Shown piece by piece: positions 8,199 through 15,641 of a DNA stretch of 64,000 nt. Below the pieces are notes generated by a model. The model was not told the DNA's origin. It searched no databases and worked only from the letters and a program-made list of their open reading frames with translations. Both the position numbers and the translations under genes were made by a program. The stretch comes from Streptomyces sp. NRRL F-525 (GTDB lineage: Bacteria > Actinomycetota > Actinomycetes > Streptomycetales > Streptomycetaceae). Numbering within the stretch: position 1 is the first letter of the stretch; every line of letters starts with the position of its first letter. The stretch covers positions 1-64,000 of the forward strand of contig NZ_JNXE01000036.1 of assembly GCF_000716605.1 (NCBI RefSeq), read 5' to 3'.

Positions 8199-9389
8199 TC
8201 AGGACCGCCGTACCGCGAAGATCGTGGTGTCGTCGGCGAGATGTCCGCCGCTGTGGCGCAGGGTGCCGTCACGGACGTAGGCGACGAGCCGGTCCGGGTC
8301 GGCGAGGTGCGGATCCGCCAACACCCCTTCCGTGACCAGGGACTTGAGCGGGTAGAAGACGCCCGCCCCGTCCCGCGCCTCCGTCACGCCGTCGGTGACC
8401 ACGAGGAGGGTCTCACCGGGCGCGAGGGTGATCCGGACCGTCGGCGGCGGCCCGTCCATGTGGGCCAACTCGCCCAGGCCGAGCGGGAGTCCGTGCCCGG
8501 GCGGCAGCGACCGTACGCCGTGCGGGCCGACCACGAGCGGGGGTTCGTGGCCGAAGTTGACGACCTCGACGGTGTCCGGTTCGGCGACGGGGAAGCTCAG
8601 CAGGATGGCTGTCGCGAACCGGTCGATGCGGTCGTCGTCCTCGCGGTCGAGGGCGGCGAGATGCAGCCCGTGCCGGTGGATCCGGGTCTCCAGCCGCGCG
8701 GCGACGGTCGCGAGCTCCCGCTCGTGGTACCCCGCCTCGCGGAACGTGCCGAGCAGCGCGGCCGCCGCCTCCACCGCGCCGAGCCCCTTGCCCTGGACGT
8801 CACCGACGAGGGCGCGGGTGCCGTGCGGGCCGGGCTGGATGTCGTAGAAGTCGCCGCCGACGCGGGCGAAGGCGTCCGCGGCGAGATAGACGGCCGCGTG
8901 GTCGAGGCCGCCCCAGCCGGGCGGCAGCGGGCGCAGCAGCGTGCGGCGGGTGGTCTCGGCGACGTCCCGCATGCGCAGCATCCGGCGTTCGCCGCGGACC
9001 CGGACCACACAGGCCAGGACGGCGAGGGCGCCGCCGACGCCGACGAGGATGAAGTCGGGCAGCCCGGTCTGGTACTGGCGCGGCCAGGCGTGGTCGGCGA
9101 GGACGTAGGTGGCCAGGCCCAGCACCGCGAACACGGCCGTGCCCCGCACCCCGCAGATCGCCGCGGCGATCCCGGGCACGAGCACGATCCACGAGACGGT
9201 CCGGAACTCGCCGCCGGTGTACCAGTCGACCAGCAGGATGCTGACGAGCACCAGCAGCGGGGGTATCCAGGCCACGCTGCGCCCGCGCACCCGCAGCAGA
9301 TGCTGCCGCCGGATCGCCTCGGGGTCGCCGTCGAGCGGGGAGCGCCCGAGGGCGCCGTAGCGCACCGGTCTGTGTCCGCGGCCGCTCAC
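8199..9389 (-). CDS. Membrane PP2C/SpoIIE-type phosphatase
   Basis: 396 residues. Four hydrophobic helices lie in the first ~130 residues (WIPPLLVLVSILLV, VSWIVLVPGIAAAICGV, AVFAVLGLATYVLA, FILVGVGGALAVLACVV), followed by a PP2C/RsbU phosphatase domain. Metal-binding motifs include GGDFYDI, GDVQGKGLGA and VTDGVTEARD. Family members dephosphorylate anti-anti-sigma (STAS) proteins. There is no C-terminal ATPase domain, unlike the larger SpoIIE-like protein at 31.6 kb. The GTG start lies 4 bp downstream of the stop of the NAD(P)-binding gene, so the two form an operon. Confidence 0.88.
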   Translation of the reverse strand: MSGRGHRPVRYGALGRSPLDGDPEAIRRQHLLRVRGRSVAWIPPLLVLVSILLVDWYTGGEFRTVSWIVLVPGIAAAICGVRGTAVFAVLGLATYVLADHAWPRQYQTGLPDFILVGVGGALAVLACVVRVRGERRMLRMRDVAETTRRTLLRPLPPGWGGLDHAAVYLAADAFARVGGDFYDIQPGPHGTRALVGDVQGKGLGAVEAAAALLGTFREAGYHERELATVAARLETRIHRHGLHLAALDREDDDRIDRFATAILLSFPVAEPDTVEVVNFGHEPPLVVGPHGVRSLPPGHGLPLGLGELAHMDGPPPTVRITLAPGETLLVVTDGVTEARDGAGVFYPLKSLVTEGVLADPHLADPDRLVAYVRDGTLRHSGGHLADDTTIFAVRRS

Positions 9390-9393
9390 GGTG

Positions 9394-10032
9394 TCAGTAT
9401 GCGACCGACATCCGGGTGCGCGGGTGCTCGTGCCGCTCCAGCTCGTCGACGAAGGCGACCGCGTAGTCCTCGGCGCTGATGAAGCTGCGGCCCTGGTCGT
9501 CGGTCATGAACTGGTCCCCGTCGACGCGGAAGCGCCCGGTACGGGTCCCCGGGGCGATCTCGGCGGCGGGGGAGACGTACGTCCAGTCGAGGCCGTCGTC
9601 GAGGGAGCGGTAGTAGGCGAGGACGTCGCGGTGGGCGCGGGCCTCCGGGAGGTAGGCCTCGGGGAAGCCGGGCTGGTCGCTGAGGGCCTGGCCGGGGGCG
9701 ACCTCCAGGCCGCCGGCGCCGCCGACCACCAGGAGCCGTCCGACACCGGCCGCGCGGACGCCCGCCACGAGGGCCTCGTTCAGGGCGAGGAAGGGGCCGC
9801 GCGGATCGCTGCCGTCGCGGGGCGGCACGCACGCGGAGGCGACGGCGTCGGCGCCGCGCGCGACCTCGGCCACCTTCGCCGGGTCCGTCGCGTCGGCCGC
9901 CGTGGCGGTGACCCCGGGGACGGGCGACTGACCGGAGCGGCTGACCGCCAGGACCTGGTGGCCGCGGGCCGACGCCTCCGTCGCGATCCGGCTGCCGACC
10001 ATGCCGGTGGCGCCGAAGAGTACGAGCTTCAT
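9394..10032 (-). CDS. NAD(P)-binding NmrA/atypical SDR protein
   Basis: 212 residues beginning MKLVLFGATGMVGSRIA, a glycine-rich NAD(P)-binding motif. It continues with features of the YwnB/BLVRB-like atypical SDR family (LLVVGGAGGLEV, DWTYVSPAAEIAPG, ISAEDYAVAFVDELE). Likely an NAD(P)H-dependent oxidoreductase or redox-sensing protein. It is followed at 4 bp by the PP2C gene. The ATG at 10032 is chosen because the Rossmann motif begins immediately after it. Confidence 0.85.
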   Translation of the reverse strand: MKLVLFGATGMVGSRIATEASARGHQVLAVSRSGQSPVPGVTATAADATDPAKVAEVARGADAVASACVPPRDGSDPRGPFLALNEALVAGVRAAGVGRLLVVGGAGGLEVAPGQALSDQPGFPEAYLPEARAHRDVLAYYRSLDDGLDWTYVSPAAEIAPGTRTGRFRVDGDQFMTDDQGRSFISAEDYAVAFVDELERHEHPRTRMSVAY

Positions 10033-10133
10033 GCGCCCCAGCGAAACACGCCGCAACGGAGGCCGCACGCCGACTTGCCACCGCCTCCGCCGGGGTGTGC
10101 ATTGGTAGTACGGGGAGAGAGAGGAGTGCTCTC

Positions 10134-10604
10134 ATGGCTCATGCGGCACCCACGCCCGGCGGAATGACCGGCCAGGGCAACACCACCGGCCGGGGCGGAT
10201 TCACGAGCAATCTGCCCGACATCTTCGACGCACGCGTCCACCGCGTGGCGAAAGTCGCGATCCCGGTCGTCCTGGGACTCGTCTACGGCTACTGGGCGGC
10301 GGCCAACCGTCGCAGCGGCGGCCCCATCACCGGCTGGAACATCCTGTTCGGCTTCGTCACGGCGCTCGCGTTCATCGTGCTGTGCCTGGCGGTGGCGCAG
10401 TTCGCGCCGCTGCTGAAGCGCGAACTGCACTCGCTGGTCAAGTCCGCCTTCGCGGGCGCGGCGCTCGGCTTCCTCTACAGCCAGACCGGCGAGAGCGTGC
10501 TGCGCTCCGCGGCCATCGGTCTCGCGACCACGGCGGCCGTCTTCCTGGTCTTCTTCTACCGCTACTACACACGCGAGGACGGAGAGGGCAACCGCATCCG
10601 CTGA
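10134..10604 (+). CDS. Small membrane protein
   Basis: 156-residue integral membrane protein of unknown function with about four hydrophobic segments (AIPVVLGLVYGYWAA, ILFGFVTALAFIVLCLAVAQF, SAFAGAALGFLYS, AIGLATTAAVFLVFFYRYY). The ATG at 10134 is preferred over an upstream start because AGAGAGGAG lies ~8 nt before it. It is followed by a strong hairpin terminator and faces the SH3-domain gene convergently. Confidence 0.75.
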   Translation: MAHAAPTPGGMTGQGNTTGRGGFTSNLPDIFDARVHRVAKVAIPVVLGLVYGYWAAANRRSGGPITGWNILFGFVTALAFIVLCLAVAQFAPLLKRELHSLVKSAFAGAALGFLYSQTGESVLRSAAIGLATTAAVFLVFFYRYYTREDGEGNRIR

Positions 10605-10622
10605 CCCGCACGGACAGCAACA

Positions 10623-10659
10623 CGTGGGCCCCGGCACCGAGTTGGTGCCGGGGCCCACG
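10623..10659. terminator. Bidirectional hairpin terminator
   Basis: A perfect 16-bp stem (CGTGGGCCCCGGCACC / GGTGCCGGGGCCCACG) with a 5-nt loop lies between the convergent genes ending at 10604 (+) and 10677 (-). Confidence 0.85.
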
Positions 10660-10676
10660 TAGTGCCTACTGCCTCC

Positions 10677-11246
10677 CTACGGCGCCCAGTTCCAGATGCC
10701 GCCGCCGGTCGACGAACCGGAGGAGCTCCAGCTCCACGTGCCCGAGGCGCTCCACGACCCGGAGGCCGAGGTGCTCCACGAGGAGTTGTTGTCGTTCCAG
10801 TTCGGGTCGTTGTTCCAGTTGGAGTCGCCCGAGTTGGAGTTGCCGCCGTCGCGCCAGCCCGGACACGGGTCCGAGCAGGACGGCACGCCCTGGCCGCCGG
10901 TGTCGACGAACGCGGCGCTGGCCCAGGCCTGCGCGCCGACGAGCCAGTACCAGTCGGGATTCCCGTTGACGCTCTGTCCCCTGACCACGCATTGGACGCG
11001 GTCCTGACTGCCGGGTGAGAGCGCGGCGACGACGGGTGAGTGGGTGGTGGGCGACTCCCGCACGTTCAGTTCCGTGCGGGACACGATGGTGCCCCAGATC
11101 GGACTGCCGCCACCGCCGCCACCGCCATGTCCTTCGGCGTACGTGGTCGGTGCTGCCGCTGCCGTGGTGCCCGCCGCCGCGACGGCGAGAGTGCCACCGG
11201 TGAGCAGGGCCGCGGCCAGAGTCCGCAGGGCCGGAGTGGTGCGCAT
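10677..11246 (-). CDS. Secreted SH3b-domain protein
   Basis: 189 residues with a Sec signal peptide (MRTTPALRTLAAALL ... AAAAP). A Gly-rich stretch follows, then a bacterial SH3 domain (GTIVSRTELNVRESPTTHSPVVAAL, ending near WASAAFVD). A Ser/Trp/Asn-rich tail with repeated SGSWS/GTWSWSS motifs completes the protein. Such domains bind cell-wall peptides in other systems; no enzyme domain is present. The ATG at 11246 has GGAGG upstream. It is divergent from the membrane protein at 11457. Confidence 0.82.
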   Translation of the reverse strand: MRTTPALRTLAAALLTGGTLAVAAAGTTAAAAPTTYAEGHGGGGGGGSPIWGTIVSRTELNVRESPTTHSPVVAALSPGSQDRVQCVVRGQSVNGNPDWYWLVGAQAWASAAFVDTGGQGVPSCSDPCPGWRDGGNSNSGDSNWNNDPNWNDNNSSWSTSASGSWSASGTWSWSSSGSSTGGGIWNWAP

Positions 11247-11456
11247 GATCGGCCTCCTTCTCCCCAGCTCCAGGAAACACCCGTTCGGGTGAAGCCTCCA
11301 CCCGAGAGCGGACTCCCCAGTTCCGCCAAGGGTTCCGCGACCCGGCCGAGGGGTTCCGCGACCCGGCCCACCCATTCGGTTCGACATTTGACCCATACGC
11401 AGTCAAAAACCGCCGACCCGCTCGCACAAGACGCCCCCCGGCCGTGTCCTGGGGAG

Positions 11457-12434
11457 GTGCCCCCACGTCTCCGGAGCGCCCTGTCGGCCGTCCTCGTCGC
11501 CCTCTCCTGCCTCCTCACGCCCTTCGGCGCGCTGGCGGCCTGGGCGGCGTACGGCCTGACCGACTCCGGCCGCTACGTCACGACGATGGCACCCCTCGCC
11601 GCGGACCCGGCCGTACGGAACGCGATCGCGGACACGGTCGGCGCGGGCATCCTGCGCGAGGTGCGGATCGGCGGGATCCAGGTCGGCGGAGCCAGGGTCG
11701 GCGGGGTCCGGATGAGCGCGACCCAGGGCGTGATGGCGCCGTTCGTGCACGACGCGGTGCGCTCCTTCACCAAGACCCAGGCCTTCCGCGTGGCCTGGGA
11801 CGAGGGCAACCGGGTCACGCACGACGCCGTCCTGAACGCCCTTCAGGACGAGGGCCGGACCGACACGGTGACCGTCGACCTCGCCCCCGTCACCGCCAGC
11901 GTCAAACACCAACTCGCCCACGAGAACCTCCCGTTGGCGAACAACATCCCCGTCCAGCACACCCGGGTCGAGGTACTCCCGGCCGGTGAACTGGGCCCGC
12001 TCCGGAGGGAGTTCCACGTGCTCGAGGTCGCCGGCTTCTGGCTACCCGTGGCCGCCGCCGTCTTCGCCGTCACCGGCATCGCCGTCGCCGTACGCCGCCG
12101 TCGCGCCATCACGGCGACCGCGCTCGGCACGGCCCTCGGCGGCGCCCTGCTCGGCCTCGCACTCGCGATCGGCCGCCACTTCACCGTCGCCGACCTTCCG
12201 GCCGAACTCTCCGGCGCGGCGGGCGGCGCGATCTACGACGCCCTGACCGCGACCCTGCGCAAGGTCGCCTGGCTGCTGCTGGGCGTGGGCCTGACGGTGG
12301 CCGCGCTGGCCTGGCTCACCCGATACGCCCGTCCCGTACGGGAGTTCCTGCTCCTGCGCCTCCTGCGAGACCGGCGAGCGTCCGCAACGCCCGCCGCAGA
12401 TCGGGCACAGCAGCCGACGCGAGCCCAAGTCTGA
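11457..12434 (+). CDS. Integral membrane protein, unknown function
   Basis: About 325 residues. It has an N-terminal membrane anchor (LSAVLVALSCLLTPFGALAAWAAYGL), an extracytoplasmic region of ~170 residues, then three C-terminal helices (WLPVAAAVFAVTGIAVAV, TALGGALLGLALAI, LLLGVGLTVAALAWL). A short GGARVGGVR-type repeat lies near residue 75. The start is uncertain: the GTG at 11457 is the only start codon close to the hydrophobic N-terminus but its GGGGAGG is very close. The last 119 bp overlap the 3' end of the convergent MocR-type gene. Family not recognised. Confidence 0.65.
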   Translation: MPPRLRSALSAVLVALSCLLTPFGALAAWAAYGLTDSGRYVTTMAPLAADPAVRNAIADTVGAGILREVRIGGIQVGGARVGGVRMSATQGVMAPFVHDAVRSFTKTQAFRVAWDEGNRVTHDAVLNALQDEGRTDTVTVDLAPVTASVKHQLAHENLPLANNIPVQHTRVEVLPAGELGPLRREFHVLEVAGFWLPVAAAVFAVTGIAVAVRRRRAITATALGTALGGALLGLALAIGRHFTVADLPAELSGAAGGAIYDALTATLRKVAWLLLGVGLTVAALAWLTRYARPVREFLLLRLLRDRRASATPAADRAQQPTRAQV

Positions 12435-13677
12435 CCGCGTCCGGGGTCACCTTCGGATCCACGCCGAAGGCGGTCCCGGGCGTGACCGCGATCCCGTGCG
12501 CCGCCGCGGCGGCGGTGAAGGTGTCGGCCCGCCACGGCGCGGGCAGCTCCCACCAGGCGTAATAGGTCAGCGGATCGGCCCGTAGCGAGAACCCGCCCAA
12601 CTCCTCGCCCACCAGCCGCTGTCGGGCCGCCGCGTCCGCCCGCTTGGCGTCGACCAGCCGCGCCACGGTCCCGTCGGTCATCCACCGCACCCCGGCCTCC
12701 AGCGCGAACCGCCCCGCACTCCACCCTCCCGACCGGATGGCGGCACCCATGGCCTCGACCCGCCCCTCCGGCACGACAAGAAAGCCCACGGTGAGCCCCG
12801 GCGCGACCCGCTTCGACAGCCCGTCCACGACATGGACGAGCCCGGGCGCGTAGGCGGCGAGCGGCGCGGGGGAGTCCGGGTGGAGGAACGACCAGATGCG
12901 GTCCTCGACAACGGGCAGCCCCAACTCCCGTACGACACCGCCGATTTCACGCTTCCGCGCGTCGCTGGTCGTCACCGAGGTCGGATTGTGGAGCGTCGGC
13001 TGGAGATAGAGCGCGGAGAGGGGTGCGGTGCGATGCGCGGCGACGACCGACTCCGGGCGCAGCCCCTCCCCGTCCGCCTCCAAGGCGACCAGCACGACCC
13101 CGAGCCGCCCCGCGATCTCCCTGACCAGCGGATACGTCAAGGGCTCCACCCCGACCCGCCCTCCCGGCCGGACGAGGGAGGCGAGGGCCGCGGCGATGGC
13201 CTGCCGGGCGTTGCCGCTGAAGAGGACGCGGTCGGGGGCGGGACGCCAGGCGGGCGTGGCGAGCAGATCGGCCGCGGCCTCGCGCGCCGCCGCCGTACCC
13301 GTCGCGGCCGCCGGACGCAGGGCCTCGGTCAGCACGTCCGGGCGGAGCAGCGGCGCGAGCGCCGGGGCCAGCAGCTCCGACTGGCCGGGCGCGGAAGGGT
13401 AGTTGAGCTCCAGGTTCACCGGCGCGCTGGTCGCCGCCTCGACGATCGCCTGCCCGTACGGCCCCGCCGCCGCGGCCCGCACGAAGGTGCCGCGGCCGAC
13501 CTCCCCCACCACCAGTCCCCGGCGCACGAGTTCGGCGTAGACGCGCCCCGCCGTGGACCCCGCGATCCCGTGCCGACGGGCGAACGCCCGTTGCGGGGAC
13601 AGCCGTTGGCCCGGCCGGAGCCGTCCGGAGGCGATGTCGTCCGCGATGCGGTCGGCGATCCGCCGGTAGTCCGCCAT
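12316..13677 (-). CDS. MocR-type GntR/aminotransferase regulator
   Basis: 453 residues. An N-terminal GntR winged helix (IASGRLRPGQRLSPQRAFARRHGI, VYAELVRRGLVVGEVGRGTFV) is followed by a fold-type I PLP aminotransferase-like domain. That domain includes YLQPTLHNPTSVT and the PLP-lysine region DGLSKRVAPGLTVGF. MocR proteins use PLP or amino compounds as effectors and typically bind direct repeats. The ATG at 13677 has a GGGAGGGGAGAG leader. It is divergent from an alpha/beta hydrolase, with a direct-repeat operator candidate between them. Confidence 0.9.
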   Translation of the reverse strand: MADYRRIADRIADDIASGRLRPGQRLSPQRAFARRHGIAGSTAGRVYAELVRRGLVVGEVGRGTFVRAAAAGPYGQAIVEAATSAPVNLELNYPSAPGQSELLAPALAPLLRPDVLTEALRPAAATGTAAAREAAADLLATPAWRPAPDRVLFSGNARQAIAAALASLVRPGGRVGVEPLTYPLVREIAGRLGVVLVALEADGEGLRPESVVAAHRTAPLSALYLQPTLHNPTSVTTSDARKREIGGVVRELGLPVVEDRIWSFLHPDSPAPLAAYAPGLVHVVDGLSKRVAPGLTVGFLVVPEGRVEAMGAAIRSGGWSAGRFALEAGVRWMTDGTVARLVDAKRADAAARQRLVGEELGGFSLRADPLTYYAWWELPAPWRADTFTAAAAAHGIAVTPGTAFGVDPKVTPDAVRLGLASAAVPDLRRALRTLAGLAGGAGAGTPVRDGRIG

Positions 13678-13705
13678 CCGCTCTCCCCTCCCTGATCCCT
13701 TCCCT

Positions 13706-13763
13706 GCATTGCATTGCATTGCATTGCATTGCACCGAGGACAAAGATCCTATTGCACCGAGGA
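13706..13763. promoter_or_regulatory. GCATT pentamer run plus direct-repeat operator
   Basis: Five tandem GCATT units (13706-13730) merge into the first of two identical 13-mers ATTGCACCGAGGA (13728-13740 and 13751-13763, 23 bp apart). The site lies between the divergent MocR and hydrolase genes. MocR regulators such as GabR and PdxR are known to use direct repeats, so this is a good operator candidate. Confidence 0.65.
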
Positions 13764-13788
13764 GTTGAGCGGACCTAGGGTCGATCAC

Positions 13789-14541
13789 ATGCCACCCCTT
13801 ACTTCCCCTTATCTCCCGCTTGTCCTCATCCACGGCCACCCCTTCGACCACACGATGTGGACCCCGCAGATCGAGGCGTTCTCCCCCGCCCGCCGGGTCA
13901 TCGCACCCGACCTGCGCGGCTACGGGCCTTCTCCCTCACCGTCCACCGTCACCCGTTTCTCGGACTTCACGACCGACATCGAGGCGCTGCTGGATGACCT
14001 GAAGGTGGAGACGTTCGTGCTGGCCGGGCTGTCGATGGGCGGCCAGATCGCGATGGACTGCTACGGCCGCTTCGGGGAGCGCGTCCGGGGTCTGGTCCTC
14101 GCCGACACCTTCCCGTCGGCGGACACCCCGGAGGCGGCCCGCATCCGCGAGGCGACGGCCGACCAGTTCCTACGGGAGGGCATGCGCGGTTACGCCGACG
14201 AGGTGCTGGAGCGGATGGTGGCGCCGTCGGCGGACCCGCGGGTCAAGGCGCACGTCCACCGCATGATGACGGCCACCGACCCCGGGTCCGCCGCGGCCGC
14301 CCTGCGCGCCCGTGCCCAACGCCCGGACTACCGCGACCTGTTGACCCGGGTCACGGTCCCGGCCCTGGTGGTCGTGGGCGCCGACGACACCTACACCCCC
14401 GTCTCCGACGCGGAGGCGATGCACGCGGCGCTCCCCGACTCCACGCTCCGGGTGATCGAGGGCGCGGCCCATCTGCCGAATCTCGAACGCCCCGAGGAGT
14501 TCAACGAGATGCTGGGGGAGTTCCTGACACACGTGGGATAA
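13789..14541 (+). CDS. Alpha/beta-fold hydrolase
   Basis: 250 residues of the alpha/beta hydrolase fold (LVLIHGHPFDHTMWTPQ, nucleophile elbow LSMGG, acid region VVGADDTYTPV and catalytic His GAAHLPNLERP). It resembles 3-oxoadipate enol-lactonase or haloperoxidase-type hydrolases; the substrate cannot be determined. The ATG at 13789 is chosen because the fold begins directly after it. No strong Shine-Dalgarno is visible, so the transcript may be short-leadered. Probably controlled by the divergent MocR regulator. Confidence 0.85.
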   Translation: MPPLTSPYLPLVLIHGHPFDHTMWTPQIEAFSPARRVIAPDLRGYGPSPSPSTVTRFSDFTTDIEALLDDLKVETFVLAGLSMGGQIAMDCYGRFGERVRGLVLADTFPSADTPEAARIREATADQFLREGMRGYADEVLERMVAPSADPRVKAHVHRMMTATDPGSAAAALRARAQRPDYRDLLTRVTVPALVVVGADDTYTPVSDAEAMHAALPDSTLRVIEGAAHLPNLERPEEFNEMLGEFLTHVG

Positions 14542-14619
14542 CCCTGGAACACGTGAATGATCTCCCAACACGTGGGATGATTCGGGCACTTGCTCCCAAG
14601 ACGGGAAGGCCAGCACGTG
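14530..14619. promoter_or_regulatory. Cluster of four CACGTG palindromes
   Basis: CACGTG occurs at 14530-14535, 14550-14555, 14569-14574 and 14614-14619, and ACACGTGGGAT occurs twice. The first copy is at the hydrolase 3' end and the last overlaps the GTG start of the next gene. The spacing of 20, 19 and 45 bp is suggestive, but function is unproven. None of the copies matches parS. Confidence 0.35.
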
Positions 14620-15615
14620 GGCACCGCGACCACCGAGTGGACCGCCGCCGACTTCGTGCCCGAACACCATCGCGCCCGCCGCTTCTGGCGATGGTGCGCC
14701 GGGCTGCTGTTCATCGGCGTGAGTGTGGTCATCGGCTGCCGCACGGCCGACACGGACGCCATCACTCCCGTCCCCCAACTCCTCGCGTTCTTCCCCTGGT
14801 TGCTCGCCCCGACCGGCGTCGGCCTGCTCCTCTCCCTCTTCACCCGCTGGCGGCTGGGACTGGTGTGGGGCGTCGCACTGCTGGGCCTGATGGCGTGGTT
14901 CATCGAGCCGTACGGGAAGAGCGCCGACCCGAGCGGTCCGGCGATCGCCGAGTTCCGCGTCCTGACCTCGAACGTCGAGTTCGGGCAGGGGACGGGCTCC
15001 CTGGTGCCGGTGATCCGGCGGGAGCGGCCGGACGTGGTGTTCGTGGAGGAGTGCGAGTACCGGTGCCAGGCCACGCTGTCGCGGGACTTCGGCACCGAGT
15101 TCCCGTACCGGCAGGCGGTGGCGGCGGCCGGTTCGCACGGTTCGGTCATCCTGAGCCGCTTCCCGCTCAAGGGCACGAAGGGCGTGGACGGCACGATGGG
15201 CATGCCGGGCGCGGTCGCAGACGTAGCCGGTCATTCCGTACGGCTCCAACTGGCGCACCCCATGCCCCCGTTGCCGAACCAGGTCGGTCTCTGGCGCCGC
15301 GAGCTGGGCAGACTCCGTACCTTCGCAGCCGCCGACCGCACCACCCCCACGATCCTGGCCGGTGACTTCAACTCCTCCCAGGACCATGCCGCGTTCCGCC
15401 GCATCCTGGACACGGGCCTGCGCGACGCGGCCCGCATGGCCGGGCACCCCCGCACGCCGAGTTGGCCGGAGCGGTTCACCCCCACCTTCGGCACCCAGAT
15501 CGACCACGTCCTCCTGTCCCCGGACTTCTCCGCGAACAGCGCCCGCTTCCTCGACATCGCCAGCTCCGACCACCGCGCGCTGCTGGTCGACATCGCACTC
15601 CACCAGCACGAATAA
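14617..15615 (+). CDS. Membrane-anchored EEP-family hydrolase
   Basis: 332 residues. Three hydrophobic segments (AGLLFIGVSVVIGC, LLAFFPWLLAPTGVGLLLSLF, GVALLGLMAWFI) precede an endonuclease/exonuclease/phosphatase domain. EEP motifs are visible: TSNVEFG, the metal-binding Glu VVFVEEC, AGDFNSSQDH, the Asp QIDHVLLS and the catalytic SSDHRALLVDI. The catalytic domain probably faces outside the membrane, as in vancomycin-resistance-associated EEP proteins. The GTG at 14617 has GGGAAGG ~8 nt upstream. Confidence 0.83.
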   Translation: MGTATTEWTAADFVPEHHRARRFWRWCAGLLFIGVSVVIGCRTADTDAITPVPQLLAFFPWLLAPTGVGLLLSLFTRWRLGLVWGVALLGLMAWFIEPYGKSADPSGPAIAEFRVLTSNVEFGQGTGSLVPVIRRERPDVVFVEECEYRCQATLSRDFGTEFPYRQAVAAAGSHGSVILSRFPLKGTKGVDGTMGMPGAVADVAGHSVRLQLAHPMPPLPNQVGLWRRELGRLRTFAAADRTTPTILAGDFNSSQDHAAFRRILDTGLRDAARMAGHPRTPSWPERFTPTFGTQIDHVLLSPDFSANSARFLDIASSDHRALLVDIALHQHE

Positions 15616-15641
15616 GCGATGAGGCCGCTCATAATGGGCGC

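Noticed and set aside
14550..14555. Additional parS site among the CACGTG cluster
   Set aside because: Flanks read GGAA/AATG rather than the GTTT/AAAC arms of parS; only the core hexamer matches.
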